Shown: positions 61,446-64,000 of the stretch, piece after piece | Position numbering within the stretch: position 1 is the stretch's first letter | How the letters are laid out: each line of letters begins with the position of its first letter | Assembly (NCBI GenBank): GCA_016124845.1 | Contig: WGMW01000010.1 | Coordinates: forward strand, 1 to 64,000 | Direction: 5' to 3' | DNA: 64,000 nt | DNA from: Flavobacteriales bacterium | Lineage (GTDB): Bacteria > Bacteroidota > Bacteroidia > UBA10329 | Notes under the pieces: generated by a model | What the model saw: the letters and a program-made list of their open reading frames with translations, nothing else | What the model was told of the DNA's origin: nothing | Database searches by the model: none | Translations under genes and position numbers: made by a program

Positions 61446-61576
61446 GTGACAACTGAACGAAGTTACGGTATAAATACGCTTTCGCTGATGAGATGCGGTT
61501 CATCCACCCAGACACACTGAATACCGGCACCGGCCATACCAGATGCTGACCGCTAATACCTAAAAGCTAACAGCTC

Positions 61577-61624
61577 TCAGTAAGCCCTCACATTCTTGCC
61601 CTCCATGTAGTTGATGAAGGCGCG
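61577..61624 (-). repeat. Second copy of the purF 3' end (48 bp)
   Basis: The 48 bases match 62043-62090, the last 16 codons of purF including the stop, with five differences. On the minus strand both read RAFINYMEGKNVRAY-stop; all five differences are third-base synonymous changes (TAC/TAT, GCT/GCG, AGG/AGA, AAT/AAC, CGC/CGT). Identity stops abruptly upstream of the shared Arg codon. It lies beyond the toxin-antitoxin remnant. Confidence 0.92.
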
Positions 61625-61641
61625 ATGCCCATAAGATTCTA

Positions 61642-61827
61642 TCAATCTCTCGGTGAGTTGAGAAGCCTTATCTTGTAACAGTCGTTTCCGAGTGGTGTGC
61701 CTTTTTCAGGGTTCTCTGATAATTCATCGATCAACGCACCCAGATCGCTTTTTAGGGAACGGTGTTTTTTAAGAAGACGTTTGAGTTTTCGCTTGAACGG
61801 CTCGGTGGCAACAACCTCAAAGCTCAT
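61642..61827 (-). pseudogene. Truncated RelE/ParE-type toxin
   Basis: From ATG 61827 it has 61 residues: MSFEVVATEPFKRKLKRLLK, then ALIDELSENPEKGTPLGNDC and YKIRL. This is the N-terminal two thirds of the RelE/ParE-fold toxins of Bacteroidota, which normally have about 90-100 residues and continue after KIRL with the catalytic C-terminal strands. Here KIRL is followed by LNSPRD and a stop, so the active-site end is missing. The start overlaps the antitoxin's 3' end by 11 bases, the normal arrangement. The duplicated purF end lies just 18 bases past the stop. Probably inactive as a toxin. Confidence 0.75.
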
Positions 61828-62029
61828 CCAACAGGTCTTTGGCAGACTGGGGTGTCTTCTTGCCACTCAGATGGGCATTCACATCCTCGAAAGCCTCTTT
61901 CAGATCCTGCACTTGCTTTAGTTTTTTCTTCTCTTCAATGGTTGACTCAACCTTTACAAAATCGAAGCTCTTCAGCAACTCCATGAAAAATGAACTGCGA
62001 CTGTCCTTTATGTCAAGAATGACTTTCAT
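61817..62029 (-). CDS. Antitoxin of a RelE/ParE-type module
   Basis: A 70-residue protein with a short beta-strand start (MKVILDIKDSRSSFFMELLK), the segment SFDFVKVE and a charged helical C-terminus (KKLKQVQDLKEAFEDVNAHL ... SAKDLLDEL), a common Bacteroidota antitoxin layout paired with RelE-like toxins. It overlaps the toxin gene by 11 bases and starts 13 bases after the purF stop on the same strand, so it may be read through from purF. It appears intact although its toxin is truncated. Confidence 0.75.
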   Translation of the reverse strand: MKVILDIKDSRSSFFMELLKSFDFVKVESTIEEKKKLKQVQDLKEAFEDVNAHLSGKKTPQSAKDLLDEL

Positions 62030-62042
62030 TACGCTAAGATAA

Positions 62043-63944
62043 TCAATACGCTCTCACGTTCTTGCCCTCCATGTAGTTGATGAAGGCACGGTTCACCACG
62101 CGGTTACCGCCTGGTGTGGGATAGTTTCCGGTGAAGTACCAATCTCCCAAATGCTCGGGGCAGGCAGAATGCAGCCCTTCAATGGATTGGAAGATGAGTT
62201 TCACCTCGGCCTTGATGCTCGGAGGCGAAATGATCTGGGCTGATTTGTCAGACAACTGCTCGGCTGTGAACGGCTTGTAGATCTCTTTCACCACGTTGAC
62301 GGTGTGTTCCAACGGAAGCTCCATCTGTGCTTTCGCCTTCTCGTACACATCGTCCAGAATGTTCTCCTGCTTGGTCTCCTTAAGGAGTTCCACCGCTGCC
62401 TTGAATACCATGAAATCGCCCAACTTGGCCATGTCGATACCGTAGCAATCGGGGTAGCGGATCTGAGGCGCGCTCGAAACGATCACGATCTTCTTCGGTC
62501 CCAGTCGGTCCACAATTCTCAGAATGGATTGCTTCAGCGTGGTTCCGCGCACAATGGAATCATCGATCAGCACCACGTTGTCTTCTCCTCTTCGCACCGC
62601 ACCATAGGTGATGTCGTACACGTGCGAAACGAGGTCGTCTCGGTGCACATCGTCCGTAATAAAGGTGCGCAGCTTGGCATCCTTGATGGTGAGTTTCTCC
62701 ACACGTGCGCGCATGCTCAGAATCTCACGCACCTGCTTTGCATCCAACGAACGTTTCCCTTGCAGGATCATATCGGTCTTCAGCACGTTCACGTAATCCT
62801 CCACTCCTTTCACCATACCATAGAATGCGGTTTCGGCCGTATTGGGGATGTAACTGAAAACGGTGTTCTTGATGTCGTAATCGATCTCGCGCAGCACAGG
62901 CGCCACCACCAAGCGGCCCAGTTCCTTGCGCTCTTCGTAAATGTCCTTATCGCTACCGCGAGAGAAATAGATGCGCTCGAACGAACATGACTTCCGTTCC
63001 AGCGGCTCCCGAAATGGTTTCTCGGAAACGCTTCCATCCTTCTTGATGATGAGTGCGTGCGCGGGTTGGATCTCCTTTACATCTTCCCACTTCACATTGA
63101 AGGCCGTCTGAATGGCAGGACGCTCACTCGCCACCACAATCACCTCATCATCCATATACCAGTGCGCGGGGCGGATACCTGCCGGGTCGCGCATCACGAA
63201 TGCATCTCCATGTCCGATCATGCCCGCAATGGCATATCCTCCATCCCACTTCTTGGCAGATTCTACCAGAATCCTCTGGATGTCCATGTTCTCCGCAATA
63301 AGCGGTGTGGCCATCAGTTTGCTGATGCCCTGCTTCTTGTACTCGTAGTAAAGTCGGTCGTTCTCCTCATCAATGAAGTGCCCGATCTTCTCCAACACGG
63401 TAATGGTATCGGCCATCTCCTTCGGATGCTGACCGATCTCCACCAACTGCTGGAAAAGCTCATCCACGTTGGTCATGTTGAAGTTGCCTGCCAACACAAG
63501 GTTCCGTGTCATCCAGTTGTTCTGGCGTAGGAACGGATGGCAATGCTCAATGCTGTTTCCACCGAAGGTGCCGTAACGCAAATGTCCGAGGAAGATCTCT
63601 CCAGTAAAGCCCAAGTTCTGCTTCAACCATTCGGGGTCCTGAATGTGTTCGGGATGCTTCTCAAACTCATCCGCGAAGCGCTGATTGATGTACGCAAACA
63701 CATCTTTAATGGGTGTGGATGAGTTGGAACGATGGCGGCTGATGTACCGCTTTCCGGGTGGCATATCGAACTTGATGTTGGCCAACCCCGCGCCATCCTG
63801 CCCGCGGTTGTGCTGTTTCTCCATCAGGAGATACATCTTGTTCAGGGCATAGAAACTCGTACCGTATTTTTCCTTGTAGTAGCTGAGAGGTTTCAGCAAG
63901 CGGACCATTGCAATTCCGCACTCGTGCTTTATAGCGTCACTCAT
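62043..63944 (-). CDS. purF: Amidophosphoribosyltransferase (PurF-type)
   Basis: First committed step of purine synthesis: PRPP plus glutamine to phosphoribosylamine. It is 633 residues long, more than the usual 470-510 but as in a Bacteroidota-type long PurF. The N-terminal glutaminase has its likely nucleophile Cys9 (KHECGIAMVRLL), so a short propeptide must be removed. GHLRYGTFGGNS and NRGQDGAG are glutaminase motifs. The phosphoribosyltransferase part has the PRPP loop VVLIDDSIVRGTTLK at about residues 450-465. The C-terminus RAFINYMEGKNVRAY is duplicated at 61577. The longer length could also mean a paralogue with a changed role. Confidence 0.9.
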   Translation of the reverse strand: MSDAIKHECGIAMVRLLKPLSYYKEKYGTSFYALNKMYLLMEKQHNRGQDGAGLANIKFDMPPGKRYISRHRSNSSTPIKDVFAYINQRFADEFEKHPEHIQDPEWLKQNLGFTGEIFLGHLRYGTFGGNSIEHCHPFLRQNNWMTRNLVLAGNFNMTNVDELFQQLVEIGQHPKEMADTITVLEKIGHFIDEENDRLYYEYKKQGISKLMATPLIAENMDIQRILVESAKKWDGGYAIAGMIGHGDAFVMRDPAGIRPAHWYMDDEVIVVASERPAIQTAFNVKWEDVKEIQPAHALIIKKDGSVSEKPFREPLERKSCSFERIYFSRGSDKDIYEERKELGRLVVAPVLREIDYDIKNTVFSYIPNTAETAFYGMVKGVEDYVNVLKTDMILQGKRSLDAKQVREILSMRARVEKLTIKDAKLRTFITDDVHRDDLVSHVYDITYGAVRRGEDNVVLIDDSIVRGTTLKQSILRIVDRLGPKKIVIVSSAPQIRYPDCYGIDMAKLGDFMVFKAAVELLKETKQENILDDVYEKAKAQMELPLEHTVNVVKEIYKPFTAEQLSDKSAQIISPPSIKAEVKLIFQSIEGLHSACPEHLGDWYFTGNYPTPGGNRVVNRAFINYMEGKNVRAY

Positions 63945-64000
63945 GGTGGATTCTAAGGCGCAAAGTTACGGTTTTGGAAAAAGCCACTATCGTTTTGCGG

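Overview
The window is chromosomal DNA of a Bacteroidota species, most likely of the order Flavobacteriales. The reasons are: at least eight secreted proteins end in a type IX secretion (T9SS) sorting domain; one gene looks like the T9SS component PorZ; the gene order dut / TPR / DUF4292 / EnvC-like / tatA / gatA is typical of the phylum; the visible promoters resemble the Bacteroidota TTTG...TAnnTTTG type; and Shine-Dalgarno sequences are rare. I saw no rRNA, tRNA, CRISPR array, transposase, integrase or complete prophage.

Layout. 1-768 is a non-coding mosaic of shuffled short repeats, followed by a degenerate 21-bp tandem array (769-1062). 1144-11279 is a co-directional housekeeping block: flippase, dut, TPR protein, DUF4292 lipoprotein, EnvC-like protein, tatA, gatA, MltD-like transglycosylase and DUF4837 lipoprotein. 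11359-15540 holds three paralogous T9SS-secreted proteins, with a fourth at 23905. 15594-22672 is the MoxR/DUF58/DUF4350/DUF4129/SpoIIM set with a divergent RDD gene. 22790-23655 is an AT-rich, cassette-like patch with an EF-Tu domain-3-like protein. 26748-36349 is a TetR-controlled envelope-transport operon: two palindromic operators, a microprotein, TetR, a LolA-like protein, three FtsX-type permeases, an ABC-2 permease, two ABC ATPases and an outer-membrane barrel. 36451-49866 carries secreted proteins, an SGNH-like protein, recO, porZ, a YfhO-like membrane protein, a glycosyltransferase and rnr.

From 50216 the region is accessory. It has a single-chain restriction-methylase-specificity protein with an A9 tract at a domain border, a membrane-anchored unknown, and an XRE-like regulator. 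Next comes a second 21-bp array (about 55065-55316) and a helical protein with a carboxypeptidase-regulatory-like domain but no signal peptide. The window ends with secreted FG-GAP and cytochrome c/copper-monooxygenase proteins, then a toxin-antitoxin remnant. That remnant is bracketed by two copies of the 3' end of purF that differ only at synonymous sites.

The strongest candidates for something undescribed are the two 21-bp arrays, especially the XRE / array / helical-protein locus at 54667-56388, and the purF 3'-end duplication around the toxin-antitoxin remnant. All functional calls are from reading the sequence; no database search was run.
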